NCBI GenBank assembly: GCA_030418545.1
Contig: QAIB01000001.1
Span: 806,001 to 870,000, forward strand
DNA: 64,000 bases
Direction: 5' to 3'
Origin: Xenophilus aerolatus
GTDB taxonomy: Bacteria > Pseudomonadota > Gammaproteobacteria > Burkholderiales > Burkholderiaceae_C
Shown here: in pieces, positions 6,888 to 14,901 of the stretch
Layout of the letters: every line of letters begins with the position of its first letter
Numbering within the stretch: position 1 is the first letter of the stretch
Notes under the pieces: model-generated
Database searches by the model: none
What the model was told of the DNA's origin: nothing
What the model saw: the letters and a program-made list of their open reading frames with translations, nothing else
Program-made: the position numbers and the translations under genes

Positions 6888-8540
6888 TCAGCGCGGGTCG
6901 CGACGTGGCGCGGGCAGGTCCACCATCACCGGCTGGCCCGGTGGCGCGCAGCCCGCGTCGCAGCAGCGGCCCGGCTGGCGGTTGCGGGTGATGGCGCGGG
7001 CCGGGTCGTGCGGCGCGGCGGCGGCGGAGCCGTCGGCGGCGATGCCGCGCTCCAGCAGCCGCTCCACCAGTTCGACCTTCGAGCCGACGGGGTAGTGGCG
7101 CCAGATCTCCTGCTTCATCGCCGCGGGCGAGCCGCCGCCGTGCAGGCTGATGGTGCTGTACCACCCGCCCTGGTAGCCGGCCGTGAGGTCCTCGATGAAG
7201 CGGGCGGTCTCGATGCGCTGCTCGTATGGGACCTCGGGGTTGGCGCGCAGCAGGTCGGCCAGGCGGCCGGCCGTCTCGGGGTTGTGGTCCTCGTCGGGGC
7301 CGGGCAGGGTGACGATGAGCCCGCCGCTCACGTAGTGCGCGATGCGGTGCATGTCGTAGATCTTCGTGGCCAGCAGCAGCTTGCCGATGTTGGCGAACAC
7401 CGGCTCGGGCATGAAGACGGCGCAGTGCGGGTCGGCCTTGGCGTACACGCTGGCGGCCACGCCGCAGGCGAAGAAGCTCTCGGTGATGGTGATGAGCTCG
7501 ACCATCTGCTCGCGAAGATGCGTCTCTTGCCCCGGGTCGAAGCCGTTGGCCTCGCACATCAGCGCCCCGGCGCCGATCAGCAGGTCGCCGAAGCCGGCGC
7601 GCGCGCCGATGCAGCTGTGGCGGTGGTGCGTGGCGTAGCTGTAGGTGAGGTGGCTGCTGTGCTCCCAGCTGCCGTTGCTGCCGTCGTAGAAGACACGCGC
7701 CTCGGGCACGAACACGCGGTCGAAGATGCACACGCCGGTGCTCTGGCCGTACTTGCGGCTGAAGAGCGCGTCGCCGTGCTCCAGCTTTTCGCCGGGGCGG
7801 CCGGCGGGGCGGGCCACGATGGTGAGGCCGGGTGCGTCCAGCGGCACGGCGCAGCAGACGGCGAAGTCGGCGTCCTCGCGGCCCATCGCGCGGCATGGCA
7901 TCACCAGCAGCTCGTGCACGTAGGGCGCACCGGTCACGATCGCCTTGGTGCCGCTGATGACGATGCCGCGCTGGCCGCCTTGCACGGCGTTGCGCTCCAC
8001 CACGTGCACGTAGCTGTCCACGTTGGCCTGCTGGTGCGGGCGGCGGCTGCGGTCGCCCTTGGCGTCGGTCATGGCCACGCCCAGCGTCAGGTCCTGGTCC
8101 TGCACGCGGTGCAGGTACTCGGTGAAGCGCTCGGTGTGCGCGCTGCCCCCGCCGGCATCGTCGAGCCGCGCCGACACCTGCGCGATGGCGTTGAGCGCGT
8201 CGTGCGTGAGGTAACGCTGCGCGCAGCCGGTTTCCTGGCAGATGAGCCGCACCGCCTCCAGCTTGTTGAGCAGGTCGCCGCTGCCGGTGTCGATGTGGGT
8301 CATGCGGTTGACCCGCTTGCCGCTGGTGTGCTGCATCGCCGTCATCAGCGCTGCGTACTCGGGGCGGTGCGCAAAGTCGTAGGTGAGGGCGATGGCGTTG
8401 ATGCCGGGTTGCAGCGAGGGCGCATCGGCGATGGAGTCGATCCGCCGGCCATCGACGTAGACGGTGGGGTTCAGGCGCCTGAGCGATTCGCGGTAGTCGT
8501 CGCCCGTCATGAGCGCGGCGGTGGCGTGGGGAGCGTTCAA
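6888..8540 (-). CDS. HpaB/AbfD superfamily protein (4-hydroxyphenylacetate 3-hydroxylase / 4-hydroxybutyryl-CoA dehydratase fold)
   Basis: A 550-residue flavoprotein-fold enzyme. Its layout follows 4-hydroxybutyryl-CoA dehydratase (AbfD) more than E. coli HpaB: MTGDDYRESLRRLN start, MTDAKGDRS, KYGQSTGVCIFDRVFVPEAR, and a Cys-rich tail RQPGRCCDAGC. Against AbfD recalled from memory, the [4Fe-4S] ligands are only half kept: the Cys99 equivalent is C106 and His292 is H306, but Cys103 is Y110 and Cys299 is A313; Tyr296 is C310. A plain FAD-dependent aromatic or acyl-CoA enzyme is therefore more likely than a true dehydratase. The TTG start at 8540 is chosen for AGGAG six bases upstream; an ATG at 8510 is the alternative. 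Divergent from the isochorismatase gene. Confidence 0.75.
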   Translation of the reverse strand: MNAPHATAALMTGDDYRESLRRLNPTVYVDGRRIDSIADAPSLQPGINAIALTYDFAHRPEYAALMTAMQHTSGKRVNRMTHIDTGSGDLLNKLEAVRLICQETGCAQRYLTHDALNAIAQVSARLDDAGGGSAHTERFTEYLHRVQDQDLTLGVAMTDAKGDRSRRPHQQANVDSYVHVVERNAVQGGQRGIVISGTKAIVTGAPYVHELLVMPCRAMGREDADFAVCCAVPLDAPGLTIVARPAGRPGEKLEHGDALFSRKYGQSTGVCIFDRVFVPEARVFYDGSNGSWEHSSHLTYSYATHHRHSCIGARAGFGDLLIGAGALMCEANGFDPGQETHLREQMVELITITESFFACGVAASVYAKADPHCAVFMPEPVFANIGKLLLATKIYDMHRIAHYVSGGLIVTLPGPDEDHNPETAGRLADLLRANPEVPYEQRIETARFIEDLTAGYQGGWYSTISLHGGGSPAAMKQEIWRHYPVGSKVELVERLLERGIAADGSAAAAPHDPARAITRNRQPGRCCDAGCAPPGQPVMVDLPAPRRDPR

Positions 8541-8546
8541 ACGTGT

Positions 8547-8551
8547 CTCCT
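8547..8551 (-). promoter_or_regulatory. Shine-Dalgarno AGGAG deciding a TTG start
   Basis: AGGAG on the minus strand, six bases before the TTG at 8540-8538. No equally good site precedes the ATG at 8510, which is 30 bases further into the gene. Confidence 0.6.
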
Positions 8552-8663
8552 GCTGTTGTCGGGGCATTTCAGCATCGAAGCGTGCTCGCACCAAGTCCGC
8601 CCGGCGCGGGGCGGGTTCGGTGGTAGGGTCCGGCTTTCGCTTCGCTTTTCCCTCCCGACCGCC

Positions 8664-9269
8664 ATGCTGCTCGACGCTTCCCAATCCCAACTCGTCCTGG
8701 TCGACTACCAGGCCCGCCTGATGCCGGCCATCTTCGAGGCCGAGGCGGTGCTGCGCAACGCCAGCCGCCTGGCACAGCTCGCGAAGCTGCTCGACGTGCC
8801 GGCCTGGGGCACCGAGCAGAACCCGTCCAAGCTCGGCGAGAACCCGGCCGAGATCCGCGGCCTGTGCCGCAAGACACTGGCCAAGATGCACTTCAGCGGC
8901 GTCGAAGAGGGTTTGGGCGAGTGGCTGCGCACGCCCGCGCCGCAGGCGCCACGCGGCAATGCGCGTAGCCTGCCCAAGCACCTGCAGAAGCCCGCGGCAC
9001 CGGCCGAGGAGCGCAACACCCTCGTCGTGGCCGGCTGCGAGGCGCATGTGTGCCTGCTGCAGACCGCGCTCGACCTGCTCGAGGACGAATTCGACGTCTG
9101 GGTGGTGACCGATGCCTGCAGCTCGCGCACCGAGCGCAACCGCGACGCGGCCTTCGACCGCCTGGCCGGTGCCGGCGCCGAACTGGTCACGACCGAGATG
9201 GTGGGCTTCGAGTGGCTGCGCACGGCCGAGCACCCCGCGTTCCGGGAGTGGCAGGCGCTGATCCGCTGA
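8664..9269 (+). CDS. Isochorismatase-family hydrolase
   Basis: A 202-residue cysteine hydrolase of the isochorismatase/nicotinamidase superfamily. The triad candidates are Asp14 in VLVDYQ, a Lys in the CRKTLAKMHF segment, and the nucleophile Cys in GCEAHVCLLQTA, followed by the family's VTDACSSR. An insertion rich in Pro, Ala and Lys (about residues 91-115) precedes the nucleophile strand. Substrate is not predictable; it hydrolyses either a vinyl ether or an amide. The start gives the expected short N-terminus before the first beta strand. Divergent from the HpaB/AbfD-like gene, with 123 bp between the two starts. Confidence 0.85.
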   Translation: MLLDASQSQLVLVDYQARLMPAIFEAEAVLRNASRLAQLAKLLDVPAWGTEQNPSKLGENPAEIRGLCRKTLAKMHFSGVEEGLGEWLRTPAPQAPRGNARSLPKHLQKPAAPAEERNTLVVAGCEAHVCLLQTALDLLEDEFDVWVVTDACSSRTERNRDAAFDRLAGAGAELVTTEMVGFEWLRTAEHPAFREWQALIR

Positions 9270-9305
9270 TACCCGTCGCGGGATGCGCCGCCGGCGTCGT
9301 GCGCT

Positions 9306-10691
9306 TCAGCGCTGCGGCACGTCGCGGGCGAACAGCGGCATGCCCAGCGCCTGCAGCGCCTGCTGGACCTGCACCACCGGCACCTTGCGCACGCTGACGC
9401 CGGTCTCCACGGCGATCGCCGCCGCCACGCCGGCCGCCTGCCCGGTGGCCATGCAGGCCGGCATGTTGCGCGAGCGGGCGTGCGCGTCGTGGTCGGCCGA
9501 GATGCAGCGGCCGGCCACCAGCAGTTGCTCGACCTTGCGCGGCAGCAGGCAGCGATAGGGAATCTCGTAGGGCGGCATGCTCTGGAAGTCGACGTCGCCG
9601 CCCTTCGGGTCGTGGATGTCGAGTGCCGAGGCGTCGGCGCCGATGCTGTCCTCGAAATGCGTTTCGCCGCGCGAGTCGGCCCCGGTCAAGGTGTACTCGC
9701 CCTCGATGTGCCGCGTCTCGCGCACGCCCAGGATGGGCGACACCTGGCCGAGGCGCGCCTCCTCGAAGCCCGGCACGCGCTCGCGCAGGAAGCGGCACAC
9801 GCCCTCGATCTGGCGGTAGCACTCGAGGATCGCACCGGTGAACTCGGCCGGCGAGAACACGTTTACGCCGAGCACGCGCGTGGCGTTCACGTACATCTGG
9901 CCGTCGGCCGTCTTGAGCGTGATGTTGTCGCGCTGCAGCTTGACGCCGGTCTCGTCCTGGAATCGCCTGAGCATGCCGTTGAAGCCCGTCAGCCACAGGC
10001 CGTAGGCGAGGCCTTCGCGATCGCCCGGGATCGCGCGGGCTGGTACGTCATCGCAGTCGCGGGCCCAGTCCGCCAGGCGCACCAGGTCGACGTTCTTCAT
10101 GATGAAGTACATCGACACGGGCTGCATGCGCGCCTCGGCGTCGCCCGAGCCCATCACGAAGGGTGCACCGGCCTTGGCCGCCATGTCGGCGTCGGCCGAG
10201 CAGTCGATCAGCACCTTGGCCGCCACGAACTGGCGGCCGGCCTTGCTTTCGACGAAGACGCCCTTGACGGTGCCGTCCTCCACGTGAGGCGAGGATACGA
10301 AGGTCTCGAACAGGATCTGCACGCCGGCCTCCACGCACAGGCGCGTGAGCAGCATCTTCATGATCTCCGGGTCGGTGGGCGAGGCGATGCGCACGCCGCC
10401 GGTCTTGGTGGTGGCCATGTAGTCGTCGCCCGCGCCGCCGGCTGCGCGCGCCAGGTTCCAGATCTCCAGCGGGATGCCGCCGATCAGCGCGCCCGAGGGC
10501 TTGGTGTTCAGGCCCAGCGTGAGGATGCCGCCGAGCGAGCCGAAGCGCTCGATCAGCACCACCTTGCTCCCGCGCCGCGCGGCGGCGATGGCCGCGATCG
10601 GGCCGGTCGTGCCGCCGCCGACGACGACCACGTCGGCCTCTGTCAGCACGGGGACGTGTCGGCTGGGTTCCTGGATCATGGAGAGGCTCAC
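9306..10691 (-). CDS. FAD-dependent oxidoreductase
   Basis: A 461-residue flavoprotein of the FAD-dependent oxidoreductase group (PF12831-like). The dinucleotide-binding motif VVVVGGGTTGPIAAIAAA is near the N-terminus with ERFGSLGG at the end of the second strand, and LIDCSADADMAA marks the second FAD segment; the C-terminal QAAGVAAAIA closes the FAD site. Substrate is unknown. A GTG start at 10691 has AAGGAA seven bases upstream; ATG at 10679 is the alternative. The Bug receptor gene lies 55 bp upstream on the same strand, so both probably form one transcript under the divergent GntR regulator, suggesting uptake and oxidation of one carboxylate substrate (inference). Confidence 0.8.
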   Translation of the reverse strand: MSLSMIQEPSRHVPVLTEADVVVVGGGTTGPIAAIAAARRGSKVVLIERFGSLGGILTLGLNTKPSGALIGGIPLEIWNLARAAGGAGDDYMATTKTGGVRIASPTDPEIMKMLLTRLCVEAGVQILFETFVSSPHVEDGTVKGVFVESKAGRQFVAAKVLIDCSADADMAAKAGAPFVMGSGDAEARMQPVSMYFIMKNVDLVRLADWARDCDDVPARAIPGDREGLAYGLWLTGFNGMLRRFQDETGVKLQRDNITLKTADGQMYVNATRVLGVNVFSPAEFTGAILECYRQIEGVCRFLRERVPGFEEARLGQVSPILGVRETRHIEGEYTLTGADSRGETHFEDSIGADASALDIHDPKGGDVDFQSMPPYEIPYRCLLPRKVEQLLVAGRCISADHDAHARSRNMPACMATGQAAGVAAAIAVETGVSVRKVPVVQVQQALQALGMPLFARDVPQR

Positions 10692-10746
10692 GGGGATGTT
10701 CCTTGCGGTGTCTGGAGGAAAAGAATGGGGAGAGGGTGGGACGGGG

Positions 10747-11727
10747 TCAGTCCAGCTTGGCACCCGACTGCTTGACGGCCTGCGCCCACTTGGCGATCTC
10801 GGCCTCGTTCCAGCGGGCGAATTCCTGGCGGCTGTTGCCGACCACGATGGCGCCGGCCGAGGCGAGCTGGCGGCGCAGATCGGGGTCGCGCAGCACCGCC
10901 ACCATGTCGGCGTGGATCTTGTCGGCGACGGGTTCGGGCGTGGCGGCCGGCACGAGCGCGCCGATCCACGACACGGCCTCGAAGCCCGGCAGGCCCGACT
11001 CGGCCAGCGTGGGCACGTCGGGCAGCGTCTCGACGCGCTCCTTGCTGCTGACGGCGAGGGGGCGCAGGCGCTCGGACTTCACGTGCGGCGTGGCCGCCAC
11101 GATGTTGTCGAACATCAGCGCGATCTGGCCGCTGAACATGTCGTTGTAGGCCGCCGGCGTGCCCTTGTACGCAACGTGCACGAGGTCGGTGTTCGTCGCG
11201 CGCTTGAACATCTCGCCCGCCAGGTGGTTCGAGGTGCCCACGCCGCCCGAGCCGAAGTTCAGCTTGCCCGGGTTGGCGCGCGCATGCGCGATCAATTCCT
11301 TGACGTTTCCGAAAGGCACCGAGGGGTTCGCGACCAGCACCAGCGGCGTGATCGACACGAGGGTGATCGGCTTGAAATCCTTCAGGTAGTCGTAGTTGAG
11401 CCTGGTGTAGAGCGTGGTGCTGATCGCGTTGGCCACCGTGCCGAAGAAGATGGTGTAGCCGTCGCCCGGCGCCCGCGCCGCCAGCTCGGTGCCCAGGTTG
11501 CCGCCCGCACCGGGACGGTTCTCGATCACCACCGGCTGGCCCCACTTCTCCGACAGCTTCTGCCCCACGGCGCGCGCGATCACGTCGGTGGCACTGGCGG
11601 CCGGAAAGCCGAAGAGGATGCGCACCGGCTTGGTCGGCCAAGCCGGGTCTGCGGCGATAGCGGGCGCTGCCAGCGCCAGAAGGGCGGTGCCGATGGCGGC
11701 TGCCATCAGCGGTCGTCGTGTTTGCAT
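10747..11727 (-). CDS. Bug-family tripartite tricarboxylate transporter substrate-binding protein
   Basis: A 326-residue periplasmic receptor of the Bug (TctC-like) family, which binds carboxylates or related small molecules. A signal peptide (about 1-25, ending AIAADPAWP) is followed by typical family signatures WPTKPVRILFGFPA, VIENRPGAGGNLG and FGSGGVGTSNHLAGEMFK. No tctA or tctB membrane genes are nearby, so it is an orphan receptor, as is usual in Bordetella and Comamonadaceae. GGAG upstream supports the start. It is likely cotranscribed with the FAD oxidoreductase downstream. Confidence 0.93.
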   Translation of the reverse strand: MQTRRPLMAAAIGTALLALAAPAIAADPAWPTKPVRILFGFPAASATDVIARAVGQKLSEKWGQPVVIENRPGAGGNLGTELAARAPGDGYTIFFGTVANAISTTLYTRLNYDYLKDFKPITLVSITPLVLVANPSVPFGNVKELIAHARANPGKLNFGSGGVGTSNHLAGEMFKRATNTDLVHVAYKGTPAAYNDMFSGQIALMFDNIVAATPHVKSERLRPLAVSSKERVETLPDVPTLAESGLPGFEAVSWIGALVPAATPEPVADKIHADMVAVLRDPDLRRQLASAGAIVVGNSRQEFARWNEAEIAKWAQAVKQSGAKLD

Positions 11728-11775
11728 GCCTGTCTCCGTGGGGCCTCCGCCTGCCGGCGTGCCAGGTTTCTGAAT

Positions 11776-11811
11776 CCAAGAGCTTGGATGCTATGGTGCT
11801 ATAGAGCACTT
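11776..11811. promoter_or_regulatory. Candidate GntR operator region
   Basis: The region between the divergent Bug and GntR genes holds two dyads: a perfect 7-bp inverted repeat ATCCAAG-AG-CTTGGAT (11776-11791) and GTGCT-ATAG-AGCAC (11798-11811). Compact dyads of this size are typical for FadR/HutC-type GntR dimers. Assignment to the adjacent regulator is by position. Confidence 0.5.
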
Positions 11812-11850
11812 GTCAAACGGCCAGCGACGTTAGCATCCGGCCACGCCTCC

Positions 11851-12621
11851 ATGAACGCACGCCTCGCCCCCTCCACCGACGACCCGCTCGCTCCCTTCAC
11901 CCAGCCTCCGGCTCCGGGCCTGGCGAAGTACGCGCAGCTGCGTGCCACCCTGGCGTCAGCCATCCGCGGCGGCCACTGGAAGCCCGGCAGCCAACTGCCG
12001 GCTGAGCGCGAGCTTGCCCGGATGACGAACTACAGCCTGGGCACGGTGCAGCGGGCGCTGCGCGAATTGGCGGACGAGGGCGTCGTGGTTCGCACCCACG
12101 GCAGCGGCACTTACGTGGCCGAGGGCCGCGGTGCGATCGATGCGCCGCTGCATCTGCGCTTTCTGGGACGCGAGGACGAGCCGGCCTTCCTGCCGCTGTA
12201 TCCGAAGATGCTCGACCGCCAGCGCGTGGCCGAGCCGGGGCCCTGGTCCGACTGGCTGCATCCCGCCGACGGCGAGGTGGTGCGCATTTCGCGCCGCATC
12301 AGCGTCAATGGCGAATTCGACGTGTTCAACCGCCTCTACTTCAGCGCCCGGGCGTTTCCCGGCCTTGCGTCGGCGCCCCTGGCCGCGCTGGACGGCGCCA
12401 ACCTGAAGCAGATGCTCGGCAGCGAAAGCAGCATGCCGGTGACCGAGGTGTCGCAGCGCGTGGCCTTCGTGGCGCTGTCGGCCGAAGCAGCCGCTGCGGT
12501 CGGCGTGCAGGCCGGTTCGCTCGGCATGCTGCTGGAGAGCGGGGCGATGGCGGGGCGCGAACCGCTGTACTTCTTCGAATCCTTCATCCCGCCCAACGCG
12601 CGGCGTCTCGACGTGTCCTGA
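11851..12621 (+). CDS. GntR-family transcriptional regulator (HutC/UTRA type)
   Basis: A 256-residue regulator. The winged helix-turn-helix spans about residues 30-95 (LPAERELARMTNYSLGTVQRA, then the wing THGSGTYVA). A UTRA-type effector domain follows to the C-terminus, with FNRLYFSAR and PLYFFESFIPP as typical strands. It is divergent from the Bug-FAD oxidoreductase pair across 123 bp containing two dyads and probably represses it in the absence of a small-molecule effector (inference). The propionate-CoA ligase gene follows 112 bp downstream. Confidence 0.9.
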   Translation: MNARLAPSTDDPLAPFTQPPAPGLAKYAQLRATLASAIRGGHWKPGSQLPAERELARMTNYSLGTVQRALRELADEGVVVRTHGSGTYVAEGRGAIDAPLHLRFLGREDEPAFLPLYPKMLDRQRVAEPGPWSDWLHPADGEVVRISRRISVNGEFDVFNRLYFSARAFPGLASAPLAALDGANLKQMLGSESSMPVTEVSQRVAFVALSAEAAAAVGVQAGSLGMLLESGAMAGREPLYFFESFIPPNARRLDVS

Positions 12622-12733
12622 GAGCGCAGGACGCGCGGGACGGCACGTCAGCTTCGCGAAAGCGCCGCCACTCACGATGCCCGCGCGCATCGCAGCCGCG
12701 GGCTGGCGCGCCACAAGAACGACAGGAGACCGC

Positions 12734-14647
12734 ATGTCCAGCTACGCCGAATTCCACCGCCGCTCCCTGGAGCATCCCGAAGCCTTCTGGGCCGAGCAGG
12801 CCCGCCTGATCGACTGGCACCAGGCGCCGACGCAGATCCTGGACGCCAGCCGGCCGCCGTTCTGCCGCTGGTTCGTGGGCGGCCAGACCAACCTGTGCCA
12901 CAACGCGGTCGACCGGCACCTGGCCCAGCGCGGCGAGCAGCCGGCGCTCATCGCGATCTCGACCGAGACGGGCAGCGAGCGCAGCTATACCTTTCGCGAA
13001 CTGCACGCCGAGGTGCAGCGCACGGCGGCGATGCTGATCGAACTGGGCGTGCAGCGCGGCGACCGCGTGCTCATCTACATGCCCATGATCGCGCAGGCCG
13101 CCTTCGCGATGCTGGCCTGCGCACGCATCGGCGCCATCCACTGCGTGGTGTTCGGCGGCTTCGCCAGCGGCTCGCTGGCCTCGCGCATCGAGGACGCGCA
13201 GCCGAAGGTGGTCGTCAGCGCCGACGCGGGCTCGCGCGGCGGCAAGGTGGTGCCGTACAAGCCGCTGCTGGACGAGGCGATCCGCCTGTCGGCCCACAAG
13301 CCGGCGGCGGTGCTGCTGTACGACCGGGGCCTCGCTGCTATGGAATTGGTAGCGGGTCGCGACCATCTGGCGGCCGCTGCAGGCCAAAACCATGCCCAAA
13401 CGCAGGTGCCGTGTACCTGGCTAAATGCGACCGATATCAGCTACACCATCTACACCAGCGGCACCACCGGCAAGCCCAAGGGCGTGCAGCGCGACGTGGG
13501 CGGCTACGCGGTCGCGCTGGCGGCCAGCATGCGGCACATCTTCGATGGCCGAGCCGGTGAGACGTACTTTTCCACCAGCGACATCGGCTGGGTCGTCGGC
13601 CACAGCTACATCGTCTATGGGCCGCTGATCGCCGGCATGGCCACGATCATGTACGAGGGTCTGCCCACGCAGGGCATGGACCGCCAGCCGGATGGCGGCA
13701 TCTGGTGGCGCCTGGTCGAGAAGTACAAGGTGACAGTGATGTTCAGCGCGCCCACGGCCGTGCGCGTGCTCAAGAAGCAGGACCCGGCATTGCTCAGGAA
13801 GTACGACCTGTCGAGCCTGCGCGCGCTCTTCCTGGCCGGTGAGCCGCTGGACGAACCCACGGCCCGGTGGATCAGCGAGGGCCTGGGCGTGCCGATCATC
13901 GACAACTACTGGCAGACCGAATCGGGCTGGCCGATCATCACGCTGCCCAGCGGCGTGGAGCGTCGGCCGGCGAAGTTCGGCAGCCCGGGCATCGCGATGT
14001 ACGGCTACAAGGTGAAGATCGTGCACGAGACCACGGGCGAGGAACTCACGGCGCCCAACGAGAAGGGCGTGGTCGTGATCGAAGGACCGACGCCACCGGG
14101 CTTCATGCAGACCGTGTGGCGCGACGACGAGCGCTTCGTCAACACCTACTGGAAGAGCATCCCCGGCAAGCTCGTGTACTCCACCTTCGACTGGGGCATC
14201 CGCGACGTGGAGGGCTACTACTACATCCTCGGGCGCACCGATGACGTGATCAACGTCGCCGGCCACCGCCTGGGCACGCGCGAGATCGAGGAGGCCATCT
14301 CCGGCCATGCCAACGTGGCCGAGGTCGCGGTGGTGGGCGTCGCCGATGCGCTCAAGGGGCAGGTCGCGATGGCCTTCGTGGTGCCCAGGACGGGCAACGC
14401 TGCGACCGACAGCGCCGAGGCGATGAAGCTCGAGGGCGAGATCATGAAGCGGGTGGCCGACGACCTCGGTGCGCTGGCGCGGCCGGCGCGCGTGCGCTTC
14501 GTGCCCGGCCTGCCCAAGACGCGCAGCGGCAAGCTGCTGCGCCGCGCCATCCAGGCCGTGTGCGAGCAGCGCGACCCGGGCGACCTGACCACGCTCGACG
14601 ACCCCGCCACGCTGCAGGCCGTGCGCACCGCCGTGGCGGCGGGTTGA
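12734..14647 (+). CDS. prpE: Propionate-CoA ligase (acetyl-CoA synthetase family)
   Basis: A 637-residue AMP-forming acyl-CoA synthetase that activates propionate via propionyl-AMP. It shows the ACAS N-terminal domain, the P-loop-like YTSGTTGKPKGVQRD, the WVVGHSYIVYGPL and DNYWQTESGWP substrate-site segments, and the C-terminal TRSGKLLRR whose Lys is the acetylation-regulated catalytic lysine. GVQRD and VVGHSY favour PrpE over AcsA. ACAGGAGA four bases before the ATG supports the start. Unusually, residues 201-219 are encoded in frame by a copy of the dispersed palindromic element (13334-13389), in a loop between the adenylation core strands. It does not sit with prpB/prpC genes. Confidence 0.92.
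   Translation: MSSYAEFHRRSLEHPEAFWAEQARLIDWHQAPTQILDASRPPFCRWFVGGQTNLCHNAVDRHLAQRGEQPALIAISTETGSERSYTFRELHAEVQRTAAMLIELGVQRGDRVLIYMPMIAQAAFAMLACARIGAIHCVVFGGFASGSLASRIEDAQPKVVVSADAGSRGGKVVPYKPLLDEAIRLSAHKPAAVLLYDRGLAAMELVAGRDHLAAAAGQNHAQTQVPCTWLNATDISYTIYTSGTTGKPKGVQRDVGGYAVALAASMRHIFDGRAGETYFSTSDIGWVVGHSYIVYGPLIAGMATIMYEGLPTQGMDRQPDGGIWWRLVEKYKVTVMFSAPTAVRVLKKQDPALLRKYDLSSLRALFLAGEPLDEPTARWISEGLGVPIIDNYWQTESGWPIITLPSGVERRPAKFGSPGIAMYGYKVKIVHETTGEELTAPNEKGVVVIEGPTPPGFMQTVWRDDERFVNTYWKSIPGKLVYSTFDWGIRDVEGYYYILGRTDDVINVAGHRLGTREIEEAISGHANVAEVAVVGVADALKGQVAMAFVVPRTGNAATDSAEAMKLEGEIMKRVADDLGALARPARVRFVPGLPKTRSGKLLRRAIQAVCEQRDPGDLTTLDDPATLQAVRTAVAAG
13334..13389 (-). repeat. Dispersed palindromic element, copy inside prpE
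   Basis: The core GCTAT-N7-GTAGC (13337-13353) is followed by the GC-rich arm and ends in GCAGGCCAAAA. It is in reverse orientation relative to the copies in rluB and bamB. It begins exactly at codon 201 of prpE and adds about 19 residues (from AAMELVAG to AAGQN) without breaking the frame. Confidence 0.7.
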
Positions 14648-14768
14648 AAGGCGGGCCGGGTCATCCCGGTTGCCGCGCCGGTCCGGCATGCCAAGAATGG
14701 TCGATTTCTGCACGCGCGGATGACTGCACTGCCGACACTTGTATTGGGCGCCGTCCGGCGTCACATGC

Positions 14769-14796
14769 TTGACGTGGCACAATGCGATGGTACTCA
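14769..14796 (+). promoter_or_regulatory. Possible sigma-70 promoter of the suc operon
   Basis: TTGACG (14769-14774), a 16-base spacer and TACTCA (14791-14796) lie in the 254-bp gap before sucA. The -35 is good and the -10 weak. The rest of this gap shows no other gene or clear terminator. Confidence 0.35.
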
Positions 14797-14901
14797 GGCC
14801 CTTCCCCAGCCACAGTCGCATCCGCCAATCGGTTCAGCCGTGTCGCGGAAGGTTTTCAAACCAGCTAATGCTTCCTTCAGGGAAGCGGAGGTCAGCGGAA
14901 C

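Noticed and set aside
6609-8663. Upstream plus-strand extension of the isochorismatase-family frame
   Set aside because: The extension is antisense to the HpaB/AbfD-like gene; similarity begins only at 8664.
14775-14790. TGGCACAATGC as a sigma-54 -24/-12 promoter before sucA
   Set aside because: The -12 GC element is not at the right spacing from the GG; a weak sigma-70 site fits better.
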